Origin: Pseudomonas sp. C1C7
Lineage (GTDB): Bacteria > Pseudomonadota > Gammaproteobacteria > Pseudomonadales > Pseudomonadaceae
Direction: 5' to 3'
Assembly: GCF_013359595.1 (NCBI RefSeq)
Contig: NZ_JABFMP010000023.1
Span: 48,698-112,697, forward strand
DNA: 64,000 nucleotides
In this document: positions 38,240 through 50,862 of the stretch, in pieces
How positions within the stretch are numbered: position 1 is the first letter of the stretch
Layout: every line of letters starts with the position of its first letter
Program-made: the position numbers and the translations under genes
Notes under the pieces: generated by a model
Told to the model about the DNA's origin: nothing
Database searches by the model: none
The model's input: only the letters and a program-made list of their open reading frames with translations

Positions 38240-38306
38240 CCGTCATATCAAGTTGAAACAACCTGGTACCAACGTGGAGTTCCGAGCGATCAGCTTCACA
38301 AAAAAC

Positions 38307-38338
38307 AAAGCCCTGGCTCCGTATGGAGCCAGGGCTTT
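38307..38338. terminator. Bidirectional terminator
   Basis: A perfect 14-bp stem (AAAGCCCTGGCTCC with its complement) around GTAT, between the convergent second LRR gene and the DUF934 gene, with A-rich and T-containing flanks suited to both strands. Confidence 0.9.
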
Positions 38339-38343
38339 ATTTG

Positions 38344-38838
38344 TTAACGACGACGGAACAGCGGCAGCGGTTCGTCGGTAGCGGCCTGATAGGTCACCGA
38401 GAAGTCCTTGAGACCTTCAAGGGCTTCGTACGGATCCTTATCGGCGCGAATGGCAAACGCATCGAAACCGCAGCGGTGCAGGTAGAACAGTTGGTCGCGC
38501 AGCACGTCGCCAATCGCCCGCAATTCGCCTTTGAAACCATAGCGGTCACGCAGCAGGCGAGCGTTGGAGTAGTTGCGCCCGTCGGTGAACGCCGGGAAGT
38601 TCAGGGCGATGACCTGGAACTGGTTAGCGTCTTCACCGATCTCTTCGGCTTCTTCATCGGCGTCCAGCCACACGCCCAGACCGCCATCGCGGGCCAGGAG
38701 CATACGGCTGTGTTCGCGCCACAACTGCAACGGAACGATGTAGTCGTCGCAGTTGGTGATCTCGTCGATGCTGAAGTCCTTGGGCAGCAGGTGCCAGGTT
38801 TCGTCGACGACTTCGTTGTTCTTAATGATTCGCTGCAT
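38344..38838 (-). CDS. DUF934 family protein, cysI-associated
   Basis: 164-aa DUF934 protein (PLQLWREHSRMLLARDGGLGVWLDADE, NFPAFTDGRNYSNARLLRDRYGF, GDVLRDQLFYLHRCGFDAFA). Genes of this family follow the sulfite/nitrite reductase gene in many proteobacteria and are presumed to assist sulfite reduction; the role is unproven. It overlaps the end of the reductase gene by 17 nt, so the two are cotranscribed. Confidence 0.9.
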   Translation of the reverse strand: MQRIIKNNEVVDETWHLLPKDFSIDEITNCDDYIVPLQLWREHSRMLLARDGGLGVWLDADEEAEEIGEDANQFQVIALNFPAFTDGRNYSNARLLRDRYGFKGELRAIGDVLRDQLFYLHRCGFDAFAIRADKDPYEALEGLKDFSVTYQAATDEPLPLFRRR

Positions 38839-40480
38839 AGACGCGCTCCTTGAAGAGGTCGATACCGATACGCTGATAGGTGTCGATGAATCGCTCGTCT
38901 TCGGTCCGTTGTTCGATGTACACGTCGATCAGCTTGGAGATCACGTCAGGCATGTCGTCCTGGGCGAAGGACGGCCCAAGAATCTTGCCCAGGCTGGCGT
39001 CGCGACTGGCGCTGCCGCCGAGGGACACCTGGTAGAACTCTTCGCCTTTCTTGTCCACGCCCAGAATGCCGATGTGGCCGACGTGGTGGTGACCGCAGGC
39101 GTTCATGCAACCGGAGATGTTCAGGTCCAGTTCGCCGATGTCGAACAAGTAGTCCAGGTCGTCGAAGCGACGCTGGATCGATTCGGCGATCGGGATCGAC
39201 TTGGCGTTGGCCAGGGAGCAGAAATCACCGCCAGGGCAGCAGATGATGTCGGTCAGCAGGCCGATGTTCGGCGTGGCGAAACCTTTCTCGCGCAACTCGC
39301 CCCACAGGGTGAACAGTTTGTCCTGCTCGACGTCGGCCAGGATGATGTTCTGCTCGTGGGAAGTACGCAGTTGACCGTAGCTGTAGCGGTCGGCCAGATC
39401 GGCCACGGCGTCCAGCTGCTTGTCGGTGATGTCGCCCGGGGCAACGCCGGTCGGCTTCAGGGACAGGGTCACGGCAACATAACCGGGCTTCTTGTGCGCC
39501 ACGGTGTTGCGGCTGCGCCAGCGGGCGAAGCCCGGGTGTTCCTTGTCGAGACCGGCCAGGGCGGCGGTCTGGTCGTCCAGGGCCTTGTAGTCCGGATCGA
39601 CGAAGTGTTTGGCGACGCGATGCACTTCGGCTTCGGTCAGCGTGGTCTGACCACCGCGCAGGTGCTCCATTTCCGCATCGACTTTCTGCGCGAAGACTTC
39701 AGGGGTCAGCGCCTTGACCAGGATCTTGATCCGGGCCTTGTACTTGTTGTCGCGACGGCCATAGCGGTTGTAGACACGCAGGATGGCGTCGAGGTAGCTC
39801 AACAGGTCTTGCCACGGCAGGAACTCATTGATGAATGCCCCCACCACCGGCGTACGGCCCAGGCCGCCACCGACCAGCACACGGAAGCCCAGTTCGCCAG
39901 CGGCGTTGTGCACCGGCTCCAGGCCAATGTCGTGGACTTCGATGGCGGCGCGGTCGGAGGTCGAACCGTTGACGGCGATCTTGAACTTGCGCGGCAGGTA
40001 GGCGAATTCCGGGTGGAAAGTGGTCCACTGACGGACGATTTCGCACCATGGACGCGGGTCGATCAGCTCGTCCGCGGCGACACCGGCGAACTGGTCGGTG
40101 GTGACGTTGCGCAGGCAGTTGCCGCTGGTCTGGATCGCGTGCATCTGCACGGTGGCCAGTTCAGCCAGGATGTCCGGGATGTCTTCCACCGCCGGCCAGT
40201 TGAACTGCACGTTCTGCCGGGTACTGATGTGGGCATAGCCCTTGTCGTAGTCGCGGGCGATCTTGGCCATCATTCGCATCTGGCGCGAAGTCAGTTGGCC
40301 GTAAGGCACCGCAACCCGCAGCATCGGCGCGAAGCGCTGGATGTAAAGCCCGTTCTGCAGGCGCAGGGGACGGAATTCTTCTTCGCTCAGCTCCCCTGCC
40401 AGATAGCGTCGGGTCTGATCACGGAACTGCTTTACGCGGTCCTCGATGATCCGCTGATCGTACTCGTCGTATACGTACAT
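38822..40480 (-). CDS. cysI: Nitrite/sulfite reductase (hemoprotein), siroheme/4Fe-4S
   Basis: 552-aa assimilatory sulfite reductase-type enzyme converting sulfite to sulfide. Two ferredoxin-like half domains are visible (GLYIQRFAPMLRVAVPYGQL; YAHISTRQNVQFNWP; TSGNCLRNVTTDQFAG). The four Cys that bind the 4Fe-4S cluster and bridge to siroheme are in IICCPGGDFCSLA and NISGCMNACGHHHVG. The start at 40480 has an AGGA site; the longer frame extends into the promoter region. The 290 nt up to the next gene (40481-40770) hold its promoter; I see no clear regulatory consensus there. Confidence 0.93.
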   Translation of the reverse strand: MYVYDEYDQRIIEDRVKQFRDQTRRYLAGELSEEEFRPLRLQNGLYIQRFAPMLRVAVPYGQLTSRQMRMMAKIARDYDKGYAHISTRQNVQFNWPAVEDIPDILAELATVQMHAIQTSGNCLRNVTTDQFAGVAADELIDPRPWCEIVRQWTTFHPEFAYLPRKFKIAVNGSTSDRAAIEVHDIGLEPVHNAAGELGFRVLVGGGLGRTPVVGAFINEFLPWQDLLSYLDAILRVYNRYGRRDNKYKARIKILVKALTPEVFAQKVDAEMEHLRGGQTTLTEAEVHRVAKHFVDPDYKALDDQTAALAGLDKEHPGFARWRSRNTVAHKKPGYVAVTLSLKPTGVAPGDITDKQLDAVADLADRYSYGQLRTSHEQNIILADVEQDKLFTLWGELREKGFATPNIGLLTDIICCPGGDFCSLANAKSIPIAESIQRRFDDLDYLFDIGELDLNISGCMNACGHHHVGHIGILGVDKKGEEFYQVSLGGSASRDASLGKILGPSFAQDDMPDVISKLIDVYIEQRTEDERFIDTYQRIGIDLFKERVYAANH

Positions 40481-40770
40481 ATAAGTCCTGTTCTCAGGCT
40501 GGGTCGCTCGGATACAGCTGCGTTTTTGTGCTTGCCGCAGTCCAAGAGCCACTGCAATTCTGCGCGCACGGCCGCGCACTCCCTTCGGAGCCGGGGCAAG
40601 ATACCAGTTTGCAGTTATGCGCAAAAGTGATGTTTCAATATATGTAAAGAACCAAATCGCCTAACGAGAATGGTTGTCAGCTAACCCACATTTGTCGTGC
40701 GGGCAATCATCGTCTTAACTCTGGTCGAGTCTTTCTGCAATCACCGATAAAACCGACAAGAGGCGATGCA

Positions 40771-40884
40771 ATGAGCAACCCAACCAAAGCAAGGAAAAGC
40801 GATAGCACGGTCGATGCCTGGGCGATTCTGTTCCTGATCATTCTGGTGGTCGGCACAGCGATTTTCTGGGTGAGTCATCAATAA
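40771..40884 (+). CDS. Small single-span membrane protein (37 aa)
   Basis: A short frame with ATG at 40771 and AGAGG about 8 nt upstream. The product has a basic/polar N-terminus (MSNPTKARKSDSTVDA) and one membrane span (WAILFLIILVVGTAIFWVSHQ). The good ribosome site and sensible topology support it. Function unknown. It is divergent from cysI. Confidence 0.65.
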   Translation: MSNPTKARKSDSTVDAWAILFLIILVVGTAIFWVSHQ

Positions 40885-40904
40885 ACGACCCGCCCGGGCT
40901 CTGT

Positions 40905-40920
40905 TCCGACGATTGTCGGA
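40905..40920 (+). terminator. Possible hairpin terminator after the 37-aa gene
   Basis: TCCGAC/GTCGGA stem with a GATT loop, 20 nt after the small gene; no clear T-tract. Confidence 0.35.
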
Positions 40921-40961
40921 CAAAAACTGCAACAAACGCCGTTTTGCGGGTGTTCGCTGGC

Positions 40962-40967
40962 TATAAT
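40962..40967 (+). promoter_or_regulatory. Possible -10 box (TATAAT) for the binding-protein gene
   Basis: A perfect TATAAT lies 32 nt before the ATG at 41000. No convincing -35 hexamer is found at the usual spacing. Confidence 0.35.
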
Positions 40968-40999
40968 GCGCGGCGAATTTCCGGGGGCTCGGGCGATAA

Positions 41000-42085
41000 A
41001 TGTTGAAGTTTCTGTGTGGCGTGCTGCTGGCGCTGGCCACGGTCCTCGGACCTTGCGCGCAGGCCGCATCGGTGCTGTTTCTCAATCCGGGCAACACCAG
41101 GGAAGTGTTCTGGGTCAGTTATTCGCAATTCATGCAGGCGGCCGCCAAGGACCTGGGCATGGATCTGCACATTGAATATTGCGATCGCGATCCTGGCCTC
41201 ATGGTCAGCAAGGCTCGGGAAGTACTGCAGGGGCCCAAGCGCCCGGACTATCTGGTCTTCGTCAACGAGCAATACATTGCCCCGGAAATCCTGCGCCTTG
41301 CCAAGGGCAGCGGGGTGAAGCTGTTCATCGTCAACAACGCCCTGACCCAGGACCAGATGCAGCTGCTGGGCACCCGGCCCGATAAATACCCCGACTGGAT
41401 CGGCAGCCTGGTGCCCAACGACGAGGAGGGCGGCTACCTGATGCTCAAGGAACTGATCCGCCTGCGCGGGCCGGTGCCTGCGGGTGAGTACATCGATCTG
41501 CTGGCTTTCTCCGGACTGAAAATCACCCCGTCGGCGCAGTTGCGCGAAAAGGGCATGCGCCGGGCGCTGGCCGAGCATCCCGAGGTGCGCTTGCGTCAGT
41601 TGGTCTATGGCGGCTGGAATCATGAGCGGGCTTACGAGCAGGCCAAGCTGTTGTTCAAGCGTTATCCGCAGACCGCGCTGGTCTGGTCGGCCAATGACGA
41701 GATGGGTTTTGGCGTAATGCGCGCTTTTGAAGAGTCAGGCGGCAGACCCGGCAAGGATGCACTGTTCGGCACCATCAACAACTCGCCCGCAGCGTTGCAT
41801 GCGTTGCTGGATAACCGGTTGAGCGTATTGCTGGGCGGGCACTTCAGCCTGGGCGGCTGGGCGCTGGTGCAGATCCACGATTACGACGAAGGGGTCGACG
41901 TCAGCCAATACGGCGGCCGGGACCGGCAGATTCCGTTGTTGCAGCTGATTGACCGGGCGCAGGCCAGGCAGTTGCTGGCGATGGGGAATGCGCAGGGTTT
42001 CGGTGTGGATTTTCACAAGCTTTCGGCCAAGGGGCGGCCGACGTCGTATCGCTATCCGTTCAGCCTGCAGACCCTGATGCATTGA
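41000..42085 (+). CDS. Orphan type-1 periplasmic binding protein (ABC substrate-binding)
   Basis: 361-aa exported protein with a signal peptide (LKFLCGVLLALATVLGPCAQA). A sugar-binding-like type-1 periplasmic fold follows (SVLFLNPGNTREVFWVSYSQFMQAAAKDLGM, DYLVFVNEQYIAPEI, TALVWSANDEMGFGVMRAFEESGG, LLGGHFSLGGWALVQIHDYD). No permease or ATPase is adjacent, so it may serve a distant transporter or act as the periplasmic sensor partner of a membrane signalling protein. A REPIN follows. Confidence 0.85.
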   Translation: MLKFLCGVLLALATVLGPCAQAASVLFLNPGNTREVFWVSYSQFMQAAAKDLGMDLHIEYCDRDPGLMVSKAREVLQGPKRPDYLVFVNEQYIAPEILRLAKGSGVKLFIVNNALTQDQMQLLGTRPDKYPDWIGSLVPNDEEGGYLMLKELIRLRGPVPAGEYIDLLAFSGLKITPSAQLREKGMRRALAEHPEVRLRQLVYGGWNHERAYEQAKLLFKRYPQTALVWSANDEMGFGVMRAFEESGGRPGKDALFGTINNSPAALHALLDNRLSVLLGGHFSLGGWALVQIHDYDEGVDVSQYGGRDRQIPLLQLIDRAQARQLLAMGNAQGFGVDFHKLSAKGRPTSYRYPFSLQTLMH

Positions 42086-42090
42086 CACGA

Positions 42091-42190
42091 CCTCTGTAGG
42101 AGCGAGGCTTGCCCGCGAAGAGGTCGGTGCATCCAGCATCAATTTGGCCTGACACACCGCTTTCGCGGGCAAGCCTCGCTCCTGCAGGGG
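42091..42190. repeat. REPIN between convergent genes
   Basis: Inverted REP units (GGAGCGAGGCTTGCCCGCGA and its complement) between the binding-protein gene and the convergent DUF2970 gene. Confidence 0.9.
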
Positions 42191-42197
42191 AATGTGA

Positions 42198-42413
42198 TCA
42201 CAGGGCCAGCATCAGCACCAGCTTGACGATGCCGAACAACGTCAGGGCAAACACCACCGTAAACAGAATCCCCAGCACGATGAAGTGGCTGGGTTTGCCG
42301 TGGGTGAAGTCCCGGGCGCGATTCTTTCCGCTTTGTACCCCGAATGCGGCGGCCATGACGCTGTGCAGCATCTGCCAGAAGGTCGGCGGCTTGTTGTCGA
42401 CTGGATCGTCCAT
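42198..42413 (-). CDS. DUF2970 small membrane protein
   Basis: 71-aa protein matching DUF2970: MLHSVMAAAFGVQSGKNRARDF followed by one membrane span (FIVLGILFTVVFALTLFGIVKLVLML). Function unknown. It is flanked on both sides by REPINs. Confidence 0.85.
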   Translation of the reverse strand: MDDPVDNKPPTFWQMLHSVMAAAFGVQSGKNRARDFTHGKPSHFIVLGILFTVVFALTLFGIVKLVLMLAL

Positions 42414-42474
42414 AAACCCCTCGTCACGGATGTGTGAGAGGTAAGCATAGACAATTCAAGGCATGCACGAACCC

Positions 42475-42570
42475 CATGTGGGAGCGGGCTTGCTCGCGAA
42501 TGCGTGGGTACAGTCAACAATGATGTTGTCTGACACTCCGCTTTCGCGAGCAAGCCCGCTCCCACATTTT
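42475..42570. repeat. REPIN between DUF2970 and metH
   Basis: Near-perfect inverted REP units (GTGGGAGCGGGCTTGCTCGC and its complement) separated by about 45 nt, just after the metH stop. They probably cap the 3' end of the metH mRNA. Confidence 0.92.
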
Positions 42571-42586
42571 GACCGAGTTGTCTGGT

Positions 42587-46297
<3,711 letters not shown>

Positions 46298-46450
46298 TTG
46301 GACTACTCGGAAAGGCCATGACGAAAGGCCGGGATAATAGCAAACCTGTGCGCTTTTGGAGCATGTCAGGCTTTTGCATGAATATCGCTCATGTTGGCAC
46401 GGCCCGCGGGCCGGTAGAATCGCGGCGTTTTCAAGGATCGGGATCAGGAC

Positions 46451-48748
46451 ATGTCGTATCGCGTCGTCATCAGCAGTCTGTTGCTGTGTTTGAGCTGGGG
46501 CGCCATGGCGCAGACACCGGCGGCTACTCCTGCCATTTCCTATACCCGCGACATCCAGCCGATCTTCACCGAGAAGTGCGTGGCCTGCCACGCCTGCTAC
46601 GACTCGGCCTGTCAGCTCAACCTGGGCAGCGGCGAAGGCGCGGCGCGGGGCGCGAGCAAGACCCCGGTCTACGACGGTGATCGGGGCCAGGCCGCCGCAC
46701 CGACCCGGCTGTTCTATGACGCGTTCGGCAAGCGGGCCTGGCAGCAGAAGGGTTTTTACTCGGTGCTCGACGCCCAGGGCAGCCAAGCGGCATTGATGGC
46801 GCGGATGCTTGAACTGGGCCACCGCACGCCGCTGCAACCCAATGCCAAGCTGCCGGAAGACATCATCCTGGGTCTTGACCGCGACAACGTCTGCGCGATG
46901 CCGGCGGAATTCGACGGCTACGCCAGTACCCATCCACAGCAGGGCATGCCCCTGGCCGTGACCGGCTTGACCGATCAGCAATACCAGACCCTGCAACGCT
47001 GGCTGGCGTCGGGCGCGCCCATCGACGAGCAGGGCCTGGTGCCGAGCGCGAAGGAAGCGCTGCAGGTCGTTCAGTGGGAAAACTTGCTCAACGCGCCGGG
47101 CGCCCGGCAGAGCCTGGTTGGACGCTGGCTGTTCGAACACTGGTTTCTGGCGCACATCTATTTCAAGGACGGCGAGCCGGGGCATTTCTTCCAGTGGGTG
47201 CGCTCGCGCACGCCCACCGGCCAGCCGATCGACCTTATCAGCACCCGTCGCCCGAACGACGACCCCGGCACCGAGTTCTATTACCGCCTGTGGCCGGTGC
47301 AGGGTGTGATCGTGCACAAGACTCACATCACCTATCCGCTGAGCGCGGCGAAGATGGCCCGGGTCAAAAGCCTGTTCTACAACGGCAACTGGCAGGTCAC
47401 GGCGTTGCCGGGCTACGGACCGCAAAGCCGGGCCAATCCTTTCGCGACCTTCGAGGCGATCCCGGCCCAGGCGCGCTATCAGTTCATGCTCGATAACGCC
47501 GAATATTTCGTGCGCACCTTCATTCGCGGCCCGGTGTGTCGGGGGCAGATCGCCACGGACGTGATCCGCGATAACTTCTGGGCCCTGTTCCAGGCACCGG
47601 AACACGACCTCTATATCACCGACCCGAATTACCGCGGTCAGGCGACGCCTTTACTGGCGATGCCGGGGCAAAACGACGACGTCGGCAGCGTGCTGAGCCT
47701 GTGGCACAACTACCGCAACAAGCGTAACGAGTACGAGGCGCTGCGGCGTGACAGCTACGCCGATCTACCGGCGCCCAGTTGGTCGACCCTTTGGGCCGGC
47801 AATGACAATGCCTTGTTGAGCATCTTTCGCCATTTCGACAGCGCTGCCGTGACCAAGGGGCTGATTGGCGAAGTTCCGCAGACGATGTGGCTGTTCGACT
47901 ACCCGTTGCTGGAGCGCACCTATTACCAGTTGGCGGTGAATTTCGATGTGTTCGGCAATGTCTCCCATCAAGCCCAGACACGACTTTATTTCGACCTGAT
48001 CCGCAACGGTGCCGAGCAGAATTTTCTGCGTCTGATGCCGGCGGACTCACGGGAGGGTTACCTCGACGATTGGTATCAGAGCAGCGGCAAAATCAAGATG
48101 TGGCTGGATTACGAAGACATCGATGACGACAAGCCGACTGCGTTGAAGCTCGATGAAAAAGACCCGAAATACGATTTCGCGATGCAGCTGCTGGCGCGCT
48201 ACGGCGAACTCAACGCCAAGCCGGACCCGATCAACCGCTGCGACGGTGCCTATTGCTCACGGCCCAACATCGACCCGGACCTGCAAAACGCCGAGCAGGC
48301 CCTGAGCCGCCTGACTTCACGCCCGGCCGCCGGGCTCAAGGTGATCGATCAATTGCCGGAAGCGACCATGCTGCGGGTCGAGACGGCCAGCGGCAAGCGG
48401 GTGGTCTACAGCCTTTTGCGCAATCGGGCCCATAGCAATGTGGCGTTTCTTTTGGGCGAGTCGTTGCGCTATCAGCCGGAACTGGACACCGTGACCATTT
48501 TCCCGGGGGTTCTGAGCAGTTATCCCAATTTCATGTTCAACATCCCGGCCGCCGAGGTTCCGGAGTTTGTCGATGCCATGGAAAATGCCAAGGACGCCAA
48601 CCGCTTCGAGAAAATCGTCGAACGCTGGGGCATTCGCCGCAGCCATCCGCAGTTCTGGCAGTACTTCCATGACTTGAGCCGCTACATCCACGAAACCGAT
48701 CCGGTGGAAGAGGGCGTATTGGACATGAACCGCTACGAAAACCTCTGA
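46451..48748 (+). CDS. cti: Fatty acid cis/trans isomerase
   Basis: 765-aa periplasmic haem protein that converts cis-unsaturated membrane fatty acids to trans, a rapid solvent and heat stress response of Pseudomonas. It has an N-terminal signal peptide (VVISSLLLCLSWGAMA) and a c-type haem site CVACH (residues 43-47) with nearby CYDSAC. A long Cti domain follows (LPEDIILGLDRDNVCAMPAEF, FFQWVRSRTPTGQPIDLISTRRPND). It is divergent from metH; both promoters lie within 46298-46450. Confidence 0.95.
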   Translation: MSYRVVISSLLLCLSWGAMAQTPAATPAISYTRDIQPIFTEKCVACHACYDSACQLNLGSGEGAARGASKTPVYDGDRGQAAAPTRLFYDAFGKRAWQQKGFYSVLDAQGSQAALMARMLELGHRTPLQPNAKLPEDIILGLDRDNVCAMPAEFDGYASTHPQQGMPLAVTGLTDQQYQTLQRWLASGAPIDEQGLVPSAKEALQVVQWENLLNAPGARQSLVGRWLFEHWFLAHIYFKDGEPGHFFQWVRSRTPTGQPIDLISTRRPNDDPGTEFYYRLWPVQGVIVHKTHITYPLSAAKMARVKSLFYNGNWQVTALPGYGPQSRANPFATFEAIPAQARYQFMLDNAEYFVRTFIRGPVCRGQIATDVIRDNFWALFQAPEHDLYITDPNYRGQATPLLAMPGQNDDVGSVLSLWHNYRNKRNEYEALRRDSYADLPAPSWSTLWAGNDNALLSIFRHFDSAAVTKGLIGEVPQTMWLFDYPLLERTYYQLAVNFDVFGNVSHQAQTRLYFDLIRNGAEQNFLRLMPADSREGYLDDWYQSSGKIKMWLDYEDIDDDKPTALKLDEKDPKYDFAMQLLARYGELNAKPDPINRCDGAYCSRPNIDPDLQNAEQALSRLTSRPAAGLKVIDQLPEATMLRVETASGKRVVYSLLRNRAHSNVAFLLGESLRYQPELDTVTIFPGVLSSYPNFMFNIPAAEVPEFVDAMENAKDANRFEKIVERWGIRRSHPQFWQYFHDLSRYIHETDPVEEGVLDMNRYENL

Positions 48749-48763
48749 TCTCCCACGATCCCC

Positions 48764-48842
48764 TGTAGGCGCTGCCGCAAGCTGCGATCTTTTGATCTTC
48801 AAAAACAAAATCAAAAGATCGCAGCCTGCGGCAGCTCCTGCA
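48764..48842. repeat. Palindromic repeat, third copy of the CTGCCGAAGGCTGCGATC family
   Basis: Left arm GTAGGCGCTGCCGCAAGCTG and right arm CAGCCTGCGGCAGCTCCTGC share the TTTTGATC/GATCAAAA core but are slightly diverged in sequence. It lies just after cti. Confidence 0.85.
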
Positions 48843-48939
48843 CGGACGGGTTTGTCAGAATCTTTCCCGACAAAAATACTGGGACTTTGTCCGGCGCGAT
48901 GATTGGCGTAAACTGCGCCCAAGCCTGCGAGGAGTTTCC

Positions 48940-49524
48940 ATGACCGCTATTACCATCACCGACGCCGCCCACGATTATCTGGCTGATCTGCTCTCCAAGC
49001 AGAACACCCCGGGCATCGGCATCCGCATCTTCATCACCCAGCCTGGTACCCAATACGCCGAAACCTGCATTGCCTACTGCAAGCCGGGCGAAGAAAAGCC
49101 CGAAGACACGGCGCTGGGGCTCAAAAGCTTCACCGCCTACATCGACGGCTTCAGTGAAGCGTTCCTCGATGACGCCGTCGTCGACTACGCCACCGACCGC
49201 ATGGGCGGCCAGCTGACCATCAAGGCGCCAAACGCCAAGGTGCCGATGGTCAACGCCGACAGCCCGATCAACGAGCGCATCAACTATTACCTGCAGACCG
49301 AGATCAACCCGGGTCTGGCCAGCCACGGCGGTCAGGTCAGCCTGATCGATGTGGTCGAGGACGGCATCGCCGTTCTGCAGTTCGGCGGCGGCTGCCAGGG
49401 CTGCGGCCAGGCCGACGTGACCTTGAAGGAAGGCATCGAGCGCACCCTGCTCGAGCGCATTCCGGAGCTCAAGGGCGTTCGCGACGTGACCGACCACACG
49501 CAGAAAGAAAACGCCTACTACTAA
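48940..49524 (+). CDS. nfuA: Fe-S biogenesis protein NfuA
   Basis: 194-aa carrier of 4Fe-4S clusters to apo-proteins. It has a degenerate A-type N-terminal domain (residues about 1-100) and a C-terminal Nfu domain with the cluster-binding CxxC at Cys152/Cys155 (FGGGCQGCGQADVTLKEGIE). The AGGAG site is 7 nt before the ATG. It stands alone, with a terminator after it. Such carriers help Fe-S enzymes under oxidative stress or low iron. Confidence 0.96.
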   Translation: MTAITITDAAHDYLADLLSKQNTPGIGIRIFITQPGTQYAETCIAYCKPGEEKPEDTALGLKSFTAYIDGFSEAFLDDAVVDYATDRMGGQLTIKAPNAKVPMVNADSPINERINYYLQTEINPGLASHGGQVSLIDVVEDGIAVLQFGGGCQGCGQADVTLKEGIERTLLERIPELKGVRDVTDHTQKENAYY

Positions 49525-49542
49525 GGTGTTCGCTGCGAAATG

Positions 49543-49577
49543 AAAAAAACGGCGCACCGTGAGCGCCGTTTTTTTTG
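49543..49577 (+). terminator. Rho-independent terminator of nfuA
   Basis: AACGGCGC/GCGCCGTT stem followed by a T8 run, 18 nt after nfuA. The A-run on the left also allows it to stop the convergent cobM transcript. Confidence 0.92.
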
Positions 49578-49606
49578 CCTGACTGATTCATATACCTGTG
49601 GCGCCT

Positions 49607-50353
49607 TCAAGGCCGATACAGGTGCGCATGCCCGGCACGGTACAGCGAAGACTCACTGAACTGATCGCTCCCCAACACCCGGCCCACCAGTATCAACGCC
49701 GTACGCCGAAATCCCTTCTCGGCCACCTTCCCGGCAATATCGCCAATCGTCCCCACCACCCAATCCTGATCTGGCCAGGTCGCGCGGTGAATCACGGCGA
49801 TCGGACAATCCTCGCCGTAATGCGGCAACAGCTCGGCGAGGATTTTCTCCAGATGATTGACCCCAAGGTGAATCGCCATGGTCGCCCCGTGCTGCGCCAG
49901 GCTGCCCAGGTCTTCGCCGGCGGGCATTGCGGTTTTATCGGCATAGCGGGTCAGGATTACGCTCTGGGAGATGTCCGGCAACGTCAGCTCCGCACCCAGC
50001 AATGCTGCGCACGCAGCAGTCGCTGTCACTCCGGGAATGATTTCGAACGGGATGCCAAGCTCACGCAAATGGCGAATCTGCTCGCCGATGGCGCCATACA
50101 GGCTCGGATCGCCGGAATGCACGCGGGCCACGTCCTGGCCGTTGGCATGGGCGGCCTTGATCAGATCGATGATCTGTTCCAGGTGCAACTCGGCGCTGTT
50201 GACCACTAACTCGGCGCTGTGTCCTTCCAGCACGGCGGTGGGCACCAGGGATCCTGCGTAGATGATGACCGGGCAGCTGCGGATCAGGCGCTGGCCCTTG
50301 ACGGTGATCAGTTCCGGGTCGCCGGGGCCGGCGCCGATGAAGTAGACGGTCAT
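49607..50353 (-). CDS. cobM: Precorrin-4 C(11)-methyltransferase
   Basis: 248-aa SAM-dependent methyltransferase of the aerobic cobalamin pathway that methylates C-11 of precorrin-4. Family motifs: VYFIGAGPGDPELITVKG at the N-terminus, IYAGSLVPTAVL, ARVHSGDPSLYGAIGEQ and PGVTATAACAALLGAEL. It is the last gene of the cbtB-cbtA-cobE-cobM set, 95 nt after cobE, under the minus-strand cobalamin riboswitch. Confidence 0.95.
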   Translation of the reverse strand: MTVYFIGAGPGDPELITVKGQRLIRSCPVIIYAGSLVPTAVLEGHSAELVVNSAELHLEQIIDLIKAAHANGQDVARVHSGDPSLYGAIGEQIRHLRELGIPFEIIPGVTATAACAALLGAELTLPDISQSVILTRYADKTAMPAGEDLGSLAQHGATMAIHLGVNHLEKILAELLPHYGEDCPIAVIHRATWPDQDWVVGTIGDIAGKVAEKGFRRTALILVGRVLGSDQFSESSLYRAGHAHLYRP

Positions 50354-50448
50354 CGTCGGTTCCTATTGATAGAGAGCCTGTAAAAGAGAGGCGCGCAACG
50401 CTTCAGATGAAGATTGCTCATGATCGAAGGCGGGGATTATCGGGGATT

Positions 50449-50862
50449 TCAGGCCGCGCCGGCCAATGCCAGAGTTGCCTGGGCATATTTTTGTCGCCGG
50501 ATCAGCAGTTTCACCGGCGCCTTGGCCAATTGCTCGGCCAAGGCGAGGGCCGCGCTTTCCGCCACACCGTAACAGCCGGTGCGTTCGAAGGCGATCTGCG
50601 AATGGTGGCTGAGCAACGGTTCGTAAGGCGTCAATTGCTCGCTGCTGAAGAACACCATCGGCAGGCCAAGCTGCGCGGCCAGTTCGATCAGCGCCGGTTC
50701 ATCGCGCTTGAGGTCGATGCTGGCCAGGCCTTTGACCTGCTGCAGCGGAATCTGGTGAGCCTGCAGCGCCTGATCCAGCAGGGCCCGCAGCGTGCTGACG
50801 GGGCAGCCGCGCTGGCAACCCAGGCCGACCACCAGGGTCGGCGCTGCGTTGGTATCGGTCAT
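50449..50862 (-). CDS. cobE: Cobalamin biosynthesis protein CobE
   Basis: 137-aa protein matching CobE and the C-terminal domain of CbiG: VVGLGCQRGCPVSTLRALLDQAL, LASIDLKRDEPALIELAAQLGLP, FERTGCYGVAESAAL. CobE is required for aerobic corrin synthesis, but its exact step is not settled. Its ATG overlaps the cbtA stop in an ATGA. Confidence 0.93.
   Translation of the reverse strand: MTDTNAAPTLVVGLGCQRGCPVSTLRALLDQALQAHQIPLQQVKGLASIDLKRDEPALIELAAQLGLPMVFFSSEQLTPYEPLLSHHSQIAFERTGCYGVAESAALALAEQLAKAPVKLLIRRQKYAQATLALAGAA

Noticed and set aside
46298..46450. Possible cobalamin riboswitch in front of metH
   Set aside because: I looked for the B12 box and the GCTGCCCCCGCAACTG core in both orientations and did not see them.
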